Shown here: piece after piece, positions 12,828 to 23,149 of the stretch
Numbering within the stretch: position 1 is the stretch's first letter
How the letters are laid out: every line of letters begins with the position of its first letter
Origin: Syngnathus acus
Lineage: Eukaryota > Chordata > Actinopteri > Syngnathiformes > Syngnathidae
Reading direction: 5' to 3'
Assembly: GCF_901709675.1 (NCBI RefSeq)
Contig: NC_051100.1
Coordinates: 11,504,786-11,568,785 of the forward strand
DNA: 64,000 nt
Translations under genes and position numbers: made by a program
The notes under the pieces: model-generated
Told to the model about the DNA's origin: nothing
What the model saw: only the letters and a program-made list of their open reading frames with translations
Database searches by the model: none

Positions 12828-13368
12828 GGCGAGCTTCGGAGGACTCAAGGAAGCAAGGACGAAACGAAAGCTCTTGTCTGCTTGCCTGCTGGTGGTGGTG
12901 TGCGGCGCTGGCTGCCTGGCTTTTTAGTGTTTTGGTGAGAGAAAGAGGAGTGAGAGGGAGGGGGGAAGCCACACCCGAGTGTGCAATGCAGCCGTCAACC
13001 TGGTTTGGGACTTACAGGGTTGGACTTGTCTGCCTTGCAAAATAAGCCCAGCCCACTTCAGTTCAGTTGAAGGGAATGGGTCATGTTACACCCTCGCAAA
13101 AAAATGTCAGCGCTACTGGTCGATCCTTGGGTGGTGGCGGTGGTAAATAATCTCGGAGGTCGACGTCCAAGTAGCAACCAGCTGTACCGAACGAAAACGG
13201 AAGGTGCGGAAGCGCTGAGATAAAATGAAATGTTGTTGGGGTGACGCCTTTTCACCGCACGATGGCGGCCAAAACGCTGCACGAAAACACCGTCGGGCAA
13301 TGCTGCCACCTACTGGCTGTTTATCTGCATTGCTTGAATACTACGTCTTGAATTATAATAACGTAGAG
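12828..13368. promoter_or_regulatory. perp 5' UTR and upstream region
   Basis: Sequence between the perp start codon and the hAT insertion. It should contain the perp transcription start, but I see no clear TATA box, and no perfect p53 response element. No gene is present. Confidence 0.4.
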
Positions 13369-14432
13369 CAGTGTTTCCCAACCTTTTTTCATTCACGGCA
13401 CACCTTTTCATTGGAAAAAATCTCGAGGCACACCACCAACAAGAATCTGTTAAGTGTTACACCAGCCTCTATATTACAATCAGTTATATTACAACAAAAG
13501 ACGTAAAGTTCTATTCCTATATATGTATGGAGAGTCGAATAATTGAATAAAAATAATACTAAATATTCTTTAAATTGTCTTTCTTTTGTAATTGAAAGTG
13601 ACAGATTTTGAAAAAAGGTTTTAGACAGTGTAAGGAATAAACTATTGAAAGTGATTGTGATCAAAATCCAAAAGAATCAATATGGCTTTGTTTACTGTTT
13701 TAGACTAGCTCTATAAAATATTGCGACATTAAGAACAAAGTCACTTTTAAAGACGCTCTGCTGTTCTGACAGCGGCTGAATGGCTATCACAGTCGAGGTG
13801 TCTCGACTTGACTGTATATTTTACGTTGGTGAAATATCCAAGCCATTTGGGCTCCTAAAGTGATTCGTTCTTTTTTCAGTTCATATGACTTCAACCAGTA
13901 GGTGTCGGTAATGCGCATTGAAGCTGGTGCCACCACTCCGTAAATCAAAACGAAGAAGAAAATGACGTAACTTCCCGTTCACGAACGAGTCGTGAATTGC
14001 ATTTCCCGTTCACCAACTGAACGGAGTGAACGAGTCAGTGAGTGATTTGCATTTCCAGTTCATCACGTGAACGGATCAGTGAGGGAACGAATCCTGACTT
14101 TCCCGTTCGCGAGCGAGATAATGGGTGAACTGCAAGGACGTGCATCAACGGATCCAGAGGCGTAGCCAGGAATTTTTCCAGTAGGGGCGCACGCCCACAG
14201 GAAAAAAAATCGAACATCACCCACGCCGTTCGCTGATCGCTAAAACAACATCCGGGTCCGGGAGGCAAACGGTGAATGGATAACATCGCGCACATAGAAT
14301 AGCGCAAGCACATTCGCGCAAGACCGAAAGAAAAAAACGGCATGAAAATGAAGAATCGAAAAAGCTCTAGATTTTTTTCAACCGGGGCGCAGGGATGGCG
14401 GTGTACCTAATGGAGTGTCCGTGTGATTCCCT

Positions 14433-14515
14433 CGTTAAGTGCACCTGCGTGAAAAGTTTTAGCTCCTGCGGAACGTGAAAGTGACCAAAAACTTTTCACG
14501 CAGGTGCGCTTAACG
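14433..14515. repeat. 28-bp hairpin inside the nested transposon
   Basis: Arms 14433-14460 and 14488-14515 pair at 27 of 28 positions around a 27-nt loop. It is flanked by two direct copies of ATGGCGGTGTACCTAATGGA, near 14395 and 14631, so it looks like part of another small palindromic element. Confidence 0.8.
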
Positions 14516-14814
14516 ACGGTCACTTGGAAAACATGTTGGAACGCGGCCCTGAGGACGAGAGCTTGACACCTGTGACCTTTGACCATGATATTTCCCTAAT
14601 AAAGTGGCCTGTTATTAGGTACACTTGAAAATGGCGGTGTACCTAATGGAGTGTCCAAGTGACGTCACAGCTTAAACAGCCAATCAGGACGTGGGGGTGA
14701 GGGAGGGTGTGGCACTTTTCACTTTCACTAAAGCTTTTTCCCTATTGGCCTGTGATGCACATCACTAGTACAAAACAGTGCATTCAACCATAGACTGTCA
14801 TGTTCAAACAGCTG

Positions 14815-14885
14815 ACAGGTTAGTGATGCGGGCTCTTGCTCGGTGAGATCGTGGTTCGATCCCAGGTGAGAGCAAATGCATGAAT
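14815..14885 (+). repeat. tRNA-like sequence, probably SINE head
   Basis: A B-box match (GGTTCGATCCC) lies about 35 bases after an A-box-like GGTTAGTGATG. It does not fold into a convincing full tRNA by eye, so I call it a tRNA-derived retroposon head rather than a tRNA gene. Confidence 0.4.
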
Positions 14886-15187
14886 GCGTTCTTATTGTGC
14901 AATTAACCCTTTATTTATTTATTCTTTTTTTTTTTTTTACCTCGTGTAGTGTACCTATTGAAGTGTCGATGAGGTGTACCTACACATGTTGTCATTTAAA
15001 GCAGTTAACCAAATGTCTGATTTTTATGTTTTAATTGGCGAATATAAAAACAAGGAATAAAACACCAGACAAGTTTTAACATAAATGTTTATTAAAATAA
15101 TAATAAAAGTAAATTTCAAACCAGCAATCCAATGTGAAATTGCAGTAGATATATTGGATAACAATATTTAGGCGTATATATGCATAC

Positions 15188-15725
15188 TAGGGGTGTAAAT
15201 CGCGGGTTTTGTCACGATACGATATCATATCGATACAAAGAACCACGATACGATATTTGCCGATATCTTAAAGCTTGCTGTGATTCATTCACGATACATC
15301 ACGATATAGTGCTCTACGATCGATATAGAACAATATCCTGATTTATAACAATTCATACGCAAAATCAACAACGTACTGCAAACTCTTTATTTAGGAAATT
15401 ACAAAGTGCTTCCAAACGAATGACTTGAAGCCCAAAGGAGAGCGAATTTCCTCGTCTTCTTGGACACTAGCCATAGCACCAGCCCAGGAGCCGCGCAGTT
15501 GTCGGCTCCCCTTTCACGTGCCTGCTCTGCTCACAACACAACACGCCGCGCACTGCTCCCGGAAAGAGGAAGCAAGCAACAATGAACTGGATTTCAAAAT
15601 AAAGTCGTGTCTAATGTCCGAGGTCAAAAACGGGCGATATAGATCGATGTTTAGCATCGATGCCAACAAATCGTAGAGCATTATATCGATTAATCGATGT
15701 GTATCGATGAATCGTTACACCCCTA
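15188..15725. mobile_element. small hAT-like MITE with TAGGGGTGTAA termini
   Basis: Termini TAGGGGTGTAA and TTACACCCCTA are inverted. Internal subterminal blocks rich in CGATAC/ATCGAT mirror each other. This is a frequent fish non-autonomous hAT type. It is the innermost layer of the stack. I could not find a clear matching target duplication. Confidence 0.65.
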
Positions 15726-15813
15726 CAGTTGACCCATTGACTCGTTCGCGAACAGGAAAGTCTCAGGATTCGTTCCCTCACTGATCCGTTCTCGCGATGA
15801 ACTGGAAATGCAA

Positions 15814-15884
15814 ATCGTTCACTCACAGATTCGTTCACTCACAGATTCGTTCACTCACAGATCCGTTCACTCACAGATCCGTTC
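15814..15884. repeat. 15-bp tandem repeat (CGTTCACTCACAGAT)
   Basis: About four and a half head-to-tail units with one T/C variant, in the right arm of the long-inverted-repeat element. The repeats have no spacers. Confidence 0.85.
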
Positions 15885-16650
15885 GTTGTGAACGGGAAAT
15901 GCAATTCACGACTCGTTCGTGAACGGGAAGTTACGTCATTTTCTTCTTCGTTTTGTTTTACGGCGAGGTGGCACCAGCTTCAATGCGCATTACCGGCACC
16001 TACTGGTTGAAAAAAGAACGAATCACTTTAGGAGGTGATTCGTTCACTCTCGTTTACTGAAAACAACATCGTTCTTTTGAACGAATCGTTCACTCACGAG
16101 CCAACACTAACAGCAACACATAAACTGAGTATGTGCCGATGCCACAACATGAAATCTCAGGATTCTCCGATTTGCCACGCATGCACGATTAGCAAGTGGC
16201 TGACCAGGCCTTGCGCTAACTGACCTGTGGTTTGGCGATCCTGTTTACAATGCGCTCGGTATTTAATGTTGGACAATTTCCCACGGCACAGCTGAACATC
16301 TCTCACGGCACACCAGTGTGGTTGGGAAACACTGATGTAGAGCACGAATCGCGTTTATAAACAAACGGTACCGAGAAATATCTTGCCATCTGTTTGCACT
16401 GTTCACTCAAATTTAAATTGTTACTCTTTTTTAGGAATTGCAATTTTTTTTGTTTGTAGTGAGCACTTCCTGTACTCGTTTTACCTTCTTTCTACTACTA
16501 AAATGTAACAATGATTTCCATTTTTTATACTATTAAATTTATTTTTCACCTAATCCTCTCAGTAATTCCTCAGAGTAAAAATCCAATGAGTTTATTTTTC
16601 TATTGGAAAAAAATTGAGAAATTTACAAATACACTTTTCGAGTGGCGTTG

Positions 16651-19047
16651 CTATGTGTCCAGTTGCAGGCCTTTCCAGGACTTGGCTGCATTCTTCTTGT
16701 ACTCTTCCAATTCCTGCAGGCAGAAAATACGTTTTTATAGTTGTATCCACTCAGAGATTATTATACAACTAAATCCGGGTATTACTTTGCACTTTTTTGT
16801 ACATTTTAGCATTTTTAGGAGTGTTTTGTTGTTGTGGTTGTTTTAAATGGAAAGTGCCGTTACCTGGTCTTTCTGCGCCCGCATTGCGTCAATCTGCGGC
16901 TCGCTGTACTGCGGGTCCTTGGCTGGATCTTTCTCTTCCTTCTTCTCGCTGGTGTTCTGAAAACATGGAAATTAATTGGATCAAACTATTGTCTGGAATA
17001 TGACTTATATTGAAAGCTGACCTCAGGGGGGAAGATGCGCTCGTAGACTTTCTTCCAGAGGTCTTTGGGGTTCTTGGCGTGCAGAGAAGTGATGTCTATT
17101 TCTGTTGTAGGCGGAGAGCCTATCGCGTTTATGTGTAAAATTAGACAAATGTAGCTCGACAACGTGTAGATGCAGACAGTACAATTTCATAAGGTGTGAT
17201 GATGTGGAAGTGCGTGGTTAATATCGGCCACCGGAGGACGCTGTACTCACCGATTTGGCTGAAAGAGTCAGAGCCAACTGGAATGATGAGGGGCTTACTG
17301 GAGTCACATGACATTGTTTTCCTACAAATAAACAGCACAATGAATTCTAGAATATGATAATAATGTTTACATTTTTATATAACGTTTTATTTGTTGATTT
17401 TTCATTATTACAGATATGACACTATGGAGAGAGAGAGAGTTCTGTGTGCCGTGTTCACCCTGTGTCCGCATTGAAGGCCAGATGGGAGAAGAAGCTTTTG
17501 GTCTTGGACACGAGGCTCTCCGACTTGATGCTGCTGAACTGACAACCGATAAAAAACACAGAAGAAGAAAGGACAAGTGAAACATGACAACGATGCAAAT
17601 GTGTCGTCGTGCGTGAGACGAGTCATCTTACAATAAGCGAGGCGGCGTAGTAGTGAGCAACAAAACGCAACGTCTTGCAAACCACTTTCCTCTTGTCCGA
17701 CGCCAATTCCTGCAAAGGTACGAGCTTTTTTAAACCGTGACTAGATCCCATTTTATGGTGCCAAGTATTTTTGTGTGTGCTTTACCTGAAAGAGGTCATA
17801 CTTGCTGCCGATGATGAGCAGAGGAACTGGAAAGGGGCTAATCAGCTCTCTGTCCTGTTCAAGCAAAAACTATCATCATGGTGTCTCAATCGATAGCTGG
17901 CAAAAGTATGTACAAACTTGGGAAAAAAAGAAAGGCCAAGTGTTGAACAGGATTGAAGATTTAAAAAGGCACATCTCCATCAACTATTTCCCATTTTTCA
18001 CATTCTTAGTCTTCTGCAGGACAAACCATGTTGTAAGATGCGTGTGCTTACGGGAAAGTCCTTGGGCAGGACACGTGCAGCAAAAAGCGCGGTCGCTGAT
18101 TGTTTGGACTGCGCTCGTTTCTTGTCAACTTGTCGGGCCTGAGAAGCAGCCTGCTCCACGTGGGTCTGCGCCACCTGCAGCAATGTCTCCATCGTAGCCC
18201 ACAGAGTAGACGGAGCAGACAGATCCAACACCAGGATGATGGACAGGGACCTGTGTGGCATAGATTGAATTAATAAACACACTCCATCCAGGTGGATTTA
18301 GCTGCGCATTGTATATGTGAGTTACCTGATGCTAGCAGCAGTGATGGGGATCTGCACGAGATCTGACAAGGAAGTCCCACCGCCCAGCTCCCACAGGTGG
18401 GCTATGTCTTTGGGCTGGACATGTTACGTGACATTGGACACGTAACAGCGGAGAGGAAACAAAGGTTTTCACATAGTAGCTACTTCTGATTTGACAGACA
18501 CTAGCAGGCACATTATCCTATAATACTCACCGTATTATGTCCTGTGGCTCTCCTGCCAAACGTGTACTCCAGAGCCAGAGTGGGCTTAGCTGGTTCATCC
18601 CTGCTGTGTATAACACGTAAGCACTATGACTATTTAAATGTGTTTATAATTACTCAATTTGAATACTCGCCTGTCCAGGCATCGAAGCAGAAGAGACGTT
18701 TTACCCTGTCGTAAAGACAGATAAACATGTTGCATTTCGCCAATCACAATTAAACAGGGCTTGACATAAATGGAAAGTAAGCAGAGGAAATAAATCAACA
18801 GTAAAAAAAACAAAAAATAAACATACCCCAGCCTTACTTCCCATGAGAAAGACGGTCCTCTCCCCCACTGCTTCTCCTCGACCATCGGCGTCCTCTCCAG
18901 CATCGCTCTCCCGACTTTGGACCTCGGCGGCGGCCAAGTCCCACAACTTGTCGGTGCTGGTATATGACACAAACAAACATCGCGTCACTTTATGTCCACT
19001 CCGTTGTATCGTGAAAACACTTGGCCTTACCATGTTTTTGGCATCAT
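16651..19047 (-). CDS. dync2li1: dync2li1, dynein-2 light intermediate chain
   Basis: This subunit stabilises cytoplasmic dynein-2, the retrograde motor of intraflagellar transport in cilia. Thirteen coding exons join in frame: 19047-19031, 18956-18827, 18705-18671, 18600-18531, 18414-18326, 18250-18052, 17854-17786, 17709-17632, 17538-17459, 17321-17251, 17119-17022, 16956-16864 and 16713-16651. They give 363 residues (human 351). The Ras-like fold shows a P-loop GSKAGGKT near residue 44, then [47 protein letters not shown] and [16 protein letters not shown]. The C-terminus has [14 protein letters not shown] and [13 protein letters not shown]. Two adjacent ATGs open the frame. Introns are short, and the third uses a GC donor. 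The upstream neighbour on the other strand starts 1.3 kb away. Confidence 0.96.
18601..18670 (-). other. GC-AG intron of dync2li1
   Basis: Exon 3 ends CTGGACAG and the intron begins GCGAGT, ending CAG before GGATGAACC. Only this junction gives [15 protein letters not shown], the conserved order. The nearest GT, four bases in, would lead to an in-frame stop. Confidence 0.85.
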
Positions 19048-19486
19048 CGGTCAAAAGATAACATGTCCCTAAACAGTGACATTGCGGCACACGGAAGCGT
19101 TGCCAAGACAACGGGCGCACATTGATGACGAACTTCCGCTAACGCTTCGGCGAGAAACCACAAAGAAAGATCACCGTTCACCGTGTCGTCCTCTGACGGC
19201 CGAAAATCACCAGACCAAGAGGTGATTATCATAAAATATATGCATACACATGCTATTTGAAAACTACTGTAAGTATAAAATGAAGATTACCCAAAGAGAA
19301 GCATAATCTCACTGTTGTTGCATATCGACGCATAGTGATGGGTCTATGAGGCGTCGTGTATCGTTTCAATACATTGCTAAACTGTGTCGCTGAATGCTGA
19401 CACCCGCTGGACCTTAAAAATACTACAGGCTACCCTAGTTGACAGACTCAACTGACACTGATTTGATGACCTAGTATATACATTAA

Positions 19487-19660
19487 TTAATTTAAAACAA
19501 TAAGTTTTCCCAATGTTTTGAAATTGAGCCTGTTGGGCTTTTTGGACACAATTTCTCCCGCCGTTGAAAACACCCACTCACACGGCACAGATGAGGCTGG
19601 AGTGCAGTGTAGTGGGTCTTTTGATTTACCAGTATCTGACTTGGGGCTGCTCCATAATTC
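19487..19660 (-). pseudogene. hAT transposase C-terminal fragment (dimerisation domain)
   Basis: Read on the minus strand, the frame gives SSVPCEWVFSTAGEIVSKK, then PNRLNFKTLGKLIVLN and a stop. This is the conserved hAT C-terminal signature. An upstream in-frame stop at 19661-19663 and the absence of further domains show a truncated relic. It sits about 440 bp upstream of dync2li1. No terminal inverted repeats were found around it. Confidence 0.85.
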
Positions 19661-19796
19661 TTAATAACTTCGAGGATGAACCGCAAAAGATCAGTCATTG
19701 TTTTAGCAGATCCATCCCGTTGACAATGCGCTTCCTTTAACAGAGCTTTGGCGCGCTTCCTTGACAGACGACACTGCTGCTCCTTCGGTCACGTGA

Positions 19797-19798
<2 letters not shown>

Positions 19799-19828
<30 letters not shown>
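19799..19828. repeat. poly(T) tract
   Basis: About 28 consecutive T, possibly a retroposon poly(A) tail on the minus strand or simple slippage. Confidence 0.9.
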
Positions 19829-19832
<4 letters not shown>

Positions 19833-20351
19833 CGATACGCCCACCGACACGGGGTTTCCGCTCTATGAGCTCGACACATGCGCCGACGCATTGGTGTAAT
19901 TCGTAGTACTCCTTGGTTGCAGGACAGAAGTGCGGGCCGCTTCCATTAGCATGGTAGCTACCACAAGGATAACTTAATGATATTTAGCTTGATAATTGGC
20001 ATTATCGTCGATTTACAACTGTCTTTTGTCAAGTAGCTGCAAAGGCTACTCTGAACAGCGTCCTCGACGAATGTTCGATCGCAAATGAGCCATCATCACA
20101 TGCTGGTTCTTGCCTGTACCGTGGAACTTACTCAAGATTGAGTATTAGCAATGTTGATTGCAGGCATGCCCCCGATTTTAAATCTTAATGCCTTCATGCA
20201 CTCTACCAGATGATAACGCATAATCACGTTTGCTAAAACAGGTCCGATCTACATGAAGTCGTTTTGTGTATAGGATCGCTTTGAGTTTACGTTTGTTTGT
20301 TTGTTTGTTAGCCAAACATCGCTGAACAAGTGTTGTGATTACAGTGTGAAA

Positions 20352-22118
20352 ATGTTTGCAAGGACCACAGCAGAGTATATGGAGGAAAAGTACCGTAGTC
20401 GTCAACGACTGGAAGATCTATGGCTGCAGCCTTATGTTGTGTTGCGCAGAGCAGGTTAGTACATGTCTATTTTCTACTATGAATTCTCTCCCAGTGTTTA
20501 TTTGAAGTAGAATTCTATCAAAATCATGTGTCATAGGCAGATTGACGAAGTCCTTGTATAGGTTTGACCAGTTACTCTTCAACTGTAACTTTCATTGTTA
20601 ATGTGTTTGTCTTGTTTTGCAGAAAGTGAAGCTATTTGTCCGAAGCAGCAGGAGCCAGAGCGCACTCACATTAAAGAGGAGGATGTAGACATTGAGGTCC
20701 AGCACTTCAATGAACAAACGGAGCAGAAGTTTCTTTGCACCATAAAAGAGGAGGAAGAGCCGGAGCGGGATTGTAATAAAGAGGAGGGAGAGGACTCCTG
20801 CGACATTAAAGAGGAGGGAGAGGCCTCCTGCGACATTAAAGAGGAGGGAGAGGACTCCTGCAACATTAAAGAGGAGGGAGAGGACTCCTTCGACATTAAA
20901 GAGGAGGGAGAAGACTTCTATGACATTAAAAAGGAAGAGGAGGAAGATGCCTGCAAGATGCCATTGACTGGTGTCCCTTTGAAGAGTTTAGATGAGGGTC
21001 AACATGAGGTGAGCAAACGGGCGGAGCTTCCAAGCTGCAGCTCAAGTCAACAAATGACCAGAGAAGGTGATGAAGACCACTGTGGAGGATCACAAGCAGG
21101 TCCACCATCAGATAGCGATAACGTGTCATCACATGTTCCTGCTCCTGCTGATGATGATGATGAGTCTCAAAACAAACACAGGCAATGTTCTCAGTGTGGG
21201 AAACGTTTTGCTAATAACAGTGGTTTGAAACAACACATGAGAATACACCCAAGAAAGGAAAACGTTTCCTGCTCAGATTCTGGCCAAAAATTCTCTCGAA
21301 GGGAATATTTAAAAAGGCACACAAGAATCCACACTGGTGGCGAGAAACACTTTTCCTGCTCAGATTGTGGCAAAACATTCTCTCAAAGGGAATATTTAAA
21401 AAGTCATACAAGAATCCACACTGGTGAGAAACCTTTTTCATGCTCAGTTTGTGGCAAAAGATTCTCTCTGAGTGGAAATCTAAAAGTGCACACAAGAATC
21501 CACACTGGCGAGAAACCTTTTTCATGCTCAGTTTGTGGCCGAAAATTCACTGACAAGGGAAGTCTAATAATTCATACAAGAATCCACACTGGTGAGAAAC
21601 CTTTTTCATGCTCAGTTTGTGGCCAAAAATTCTCTCGAAGTGGACATTTAAAAGAGCACACAAGAATCCACACTGGCGAGAAACCTTATCCATGCTCAGT
21701 TTGTGGCAAAAAATTCTCTCAGAGTGGAAATCTAAAAGTGCACACAAGAATCCACACTGGCGAGAAACCTTTTTCATGCTCAGTTTGTGGCCAAAAATTC
21801 ACTGACAAGGGAAGTCTAATAATTCATACAATAATCCACACTGGTGAGAAACCTTTTTCATGCTCAGTTTGTAGCCAAAAATTCTCTGACAAGGGAAGTC
21901 TAACAATTCATACAAGAATCCACACTGGCGAGAAACCTTTTTCATGCTTAGTTTGTGGCAAAAGATTTTCAGTGGAGAAGTCCTTAAAAAGTCATACTAC
22001 AAGAATCCACACTGGTGAGAACCCTGTTGCCTGCTCAGTCACTTTCCAAATAGTTTCATTGAGAATTCCGTGTGTTGGCGAGATGAGCAGATTGGTGAAG
22101 TTTTCACCTTCTATTTGA
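20352..22118 (+). CDS. C2H2 zinc-finger protein, fish type
   Basis: Two exons, 20352-20454 and 20623-22118, give 532 residues; likely a nuclear DNA-binding protein. Exon 1 encodes [20 protein letters not shown] and a short leader typical of the large teleost zinc-finger family; there is no KRAB or SCAN box. Residues about 40-145 are acidic, with a 10-residue repeat carrying IKEE. Ten finger units run from residue 223 to about 499, linked by HTGEKPF. Unit 2 has the second cysteine replaced by serine (CSDSG) and a doubled glycine linker. Unit 10 has a four-residue H-to-H gap. Fingers 4-9 are nearly identical, suggesting recent duplication; key helix words include [16 protein letters not shown] and SRSGHLKE. 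I cannot assign an individual gene name. It lies opposite to dync2li1 and lyrm7. Confidence 0.9.
20786..20935 (+). repeat. 30-bp coding minisatellite in the zinc-finger gene
   Basis: About five 30-bp units encode the decapeptide [10 protein letters not shown] with small changes (SFDIK, FYDIK, SCNIK). Each carries the SUMO-acceptor pattern I-K-x-E across the unit boundary. Confidence 0.9.
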
Positions 22119-22239
22119 GTAGACTTCATGAGTTTTTGCATCAATAATGATGTAGTTAACTGGCCTCGGGGTGATAATAGTTTTGTTGTTTTCGTTATAC
22201 TTGGTGTTATTTTGGTTTTAGTTAAGGTATTTAACAGTA

Positions 22240-22245
22240 AATAAA
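22240..22245 (+). terminator. candidate poly(A) signal of the zinc-finger gene
   Basis: AATAAA 122 bp after the stop codon. Confidence 0.5.
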
Positions 22246-23127
22246 TTTAATTCATATTCAGGGCAAGTTGCTTAGTTTCTATTAGTGTTTAGGGTTTAGT
22301 TTTGTTCGGCTTTTCATGTTCATGTTAAGGTTTTTGCCCCCATATTTGTCAAGACTTGTTAAGAAGAAAAATCAGAAGCAAGCAAGACACTTTTTTTTCT
22401 TGTGTGGCGATTTAGCCCTGCTCTCTGCACTGGAAAAAGCTAGCCAATCAAGAAGGGGCCTCACACCATATCTGAAGCGAAGTGGGACAACTACAGGGAG
22501 AAAAGAAAGCTCAGATGCATAATGATTAATTCTTTTCATTTTGCAATGAAAATAGATTAAGCAATTTGTGTAGAAATACTGAATGACAAAATATGAAAGC
22601 AAGTGGAATGCCTTGGAATCATGAAATAAAATGAGTGAATTATAGCAAAAGACATTGATCAATGTGGAATCATGTGAAGTATTGAATCATATGGAATTAT
22701 GTCGAATATTAGACAATGACGAACGATGGAATCATGTAGGTGTATTTTTAATGACGGTTTTGGCTAATATTTCAAATTCTTTCGATTTTTGGTTTTGTTC
22801 TTACATTTCTTTTGTAATTTTCCAATTTGTCTACTGTAATATTTGTGTATTTTCATCAGTCAATAGTTTACTCCAATGGTTCTCAGAGTTGAATACTAAT
22901 TAAAGCAGACAAAAATCAATTTAATATAATATAATTGCACAATACAAATGAATTATGACATTAATAAAGATCTATTCTATTCTATTAACTTAACGATGCC
23001 TCCAGCAAAAACAACTTTTTTTCCATGTAGTGGCCATGACCTTATTTGGCAGCTCTTGATCCAAATGAAATGTGACAGATATGTCTCCGTACGAGTCCCT
23101 TTCCTTGTTTTGTTATCAGTTGTCCTG
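22246..23127. other. intergenic stretch between zinc-finger gene and lyrm7
   Basis: AT-rich with no supported gene. AATAAAGATC followed by a few TATTC units at about 22966-22986 resembles a retroposon tail. The lyrm7 3' UTR must lie in its right part, but no clear minus-strand AATAAA was found. Confidence 0.5.
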
Positions 23128-23149
23128 TCATGACTTTTTTCTGGGCTGG

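Larger units (their letters stand above)
13852..16034. mobile_element. long-inverted-repeat transposon nested in the hAT element
   Basis: Left arm about 13852-14125 and right arm about 15735-16034 are imperfect reverse complements. Both begin at the outer edge with CTCCTAAAGTGATTCGTTC and both contain the same inner blocks around AATGACGTAACTTCCCGTTC. The arms are rich in GTTCACTCAC-like words. No transposase frame is seen between them, and I cannot name the family. Confidence 0.75.
13369..16334. mobile_element. hAT-type DNA transposon, non-autonomous, containing nested insertions
   Basis: The ends are inverted repeats CAGTGTTTCCCAACC and GGTTGGGAAACACTG. They are flanked by near-identical 8-bp direct repeats, ACGTAGAG at 13361-13368 and ATGTAGAG at 16335-16342, as expected of a hAT target-site duplication. 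Subterminal CACGGCACA motifs recur near both ends. No transposase frame is visible inside; the 2.97 kb interior is filled by other elements. Confidence 0.85.

Noticed and set aside
14815-14885. tRNA gene
   Set aside because: Pol III box matches are present but a full cloverleaf is not convincing and the context is a transposon stack.
15814-15884. 15-bp repeats that could suggest a CRISPR array
   Set aside because: Units are directly adjacent without spacers, lie inside a transposon arm and the genome is vertebrate.
20666-21777. minus-strand open frames rich in repeated residues across the zinc-finger gene
   Set aside because: They mirror the coding minisatellite and the finger array on the opposite strand.
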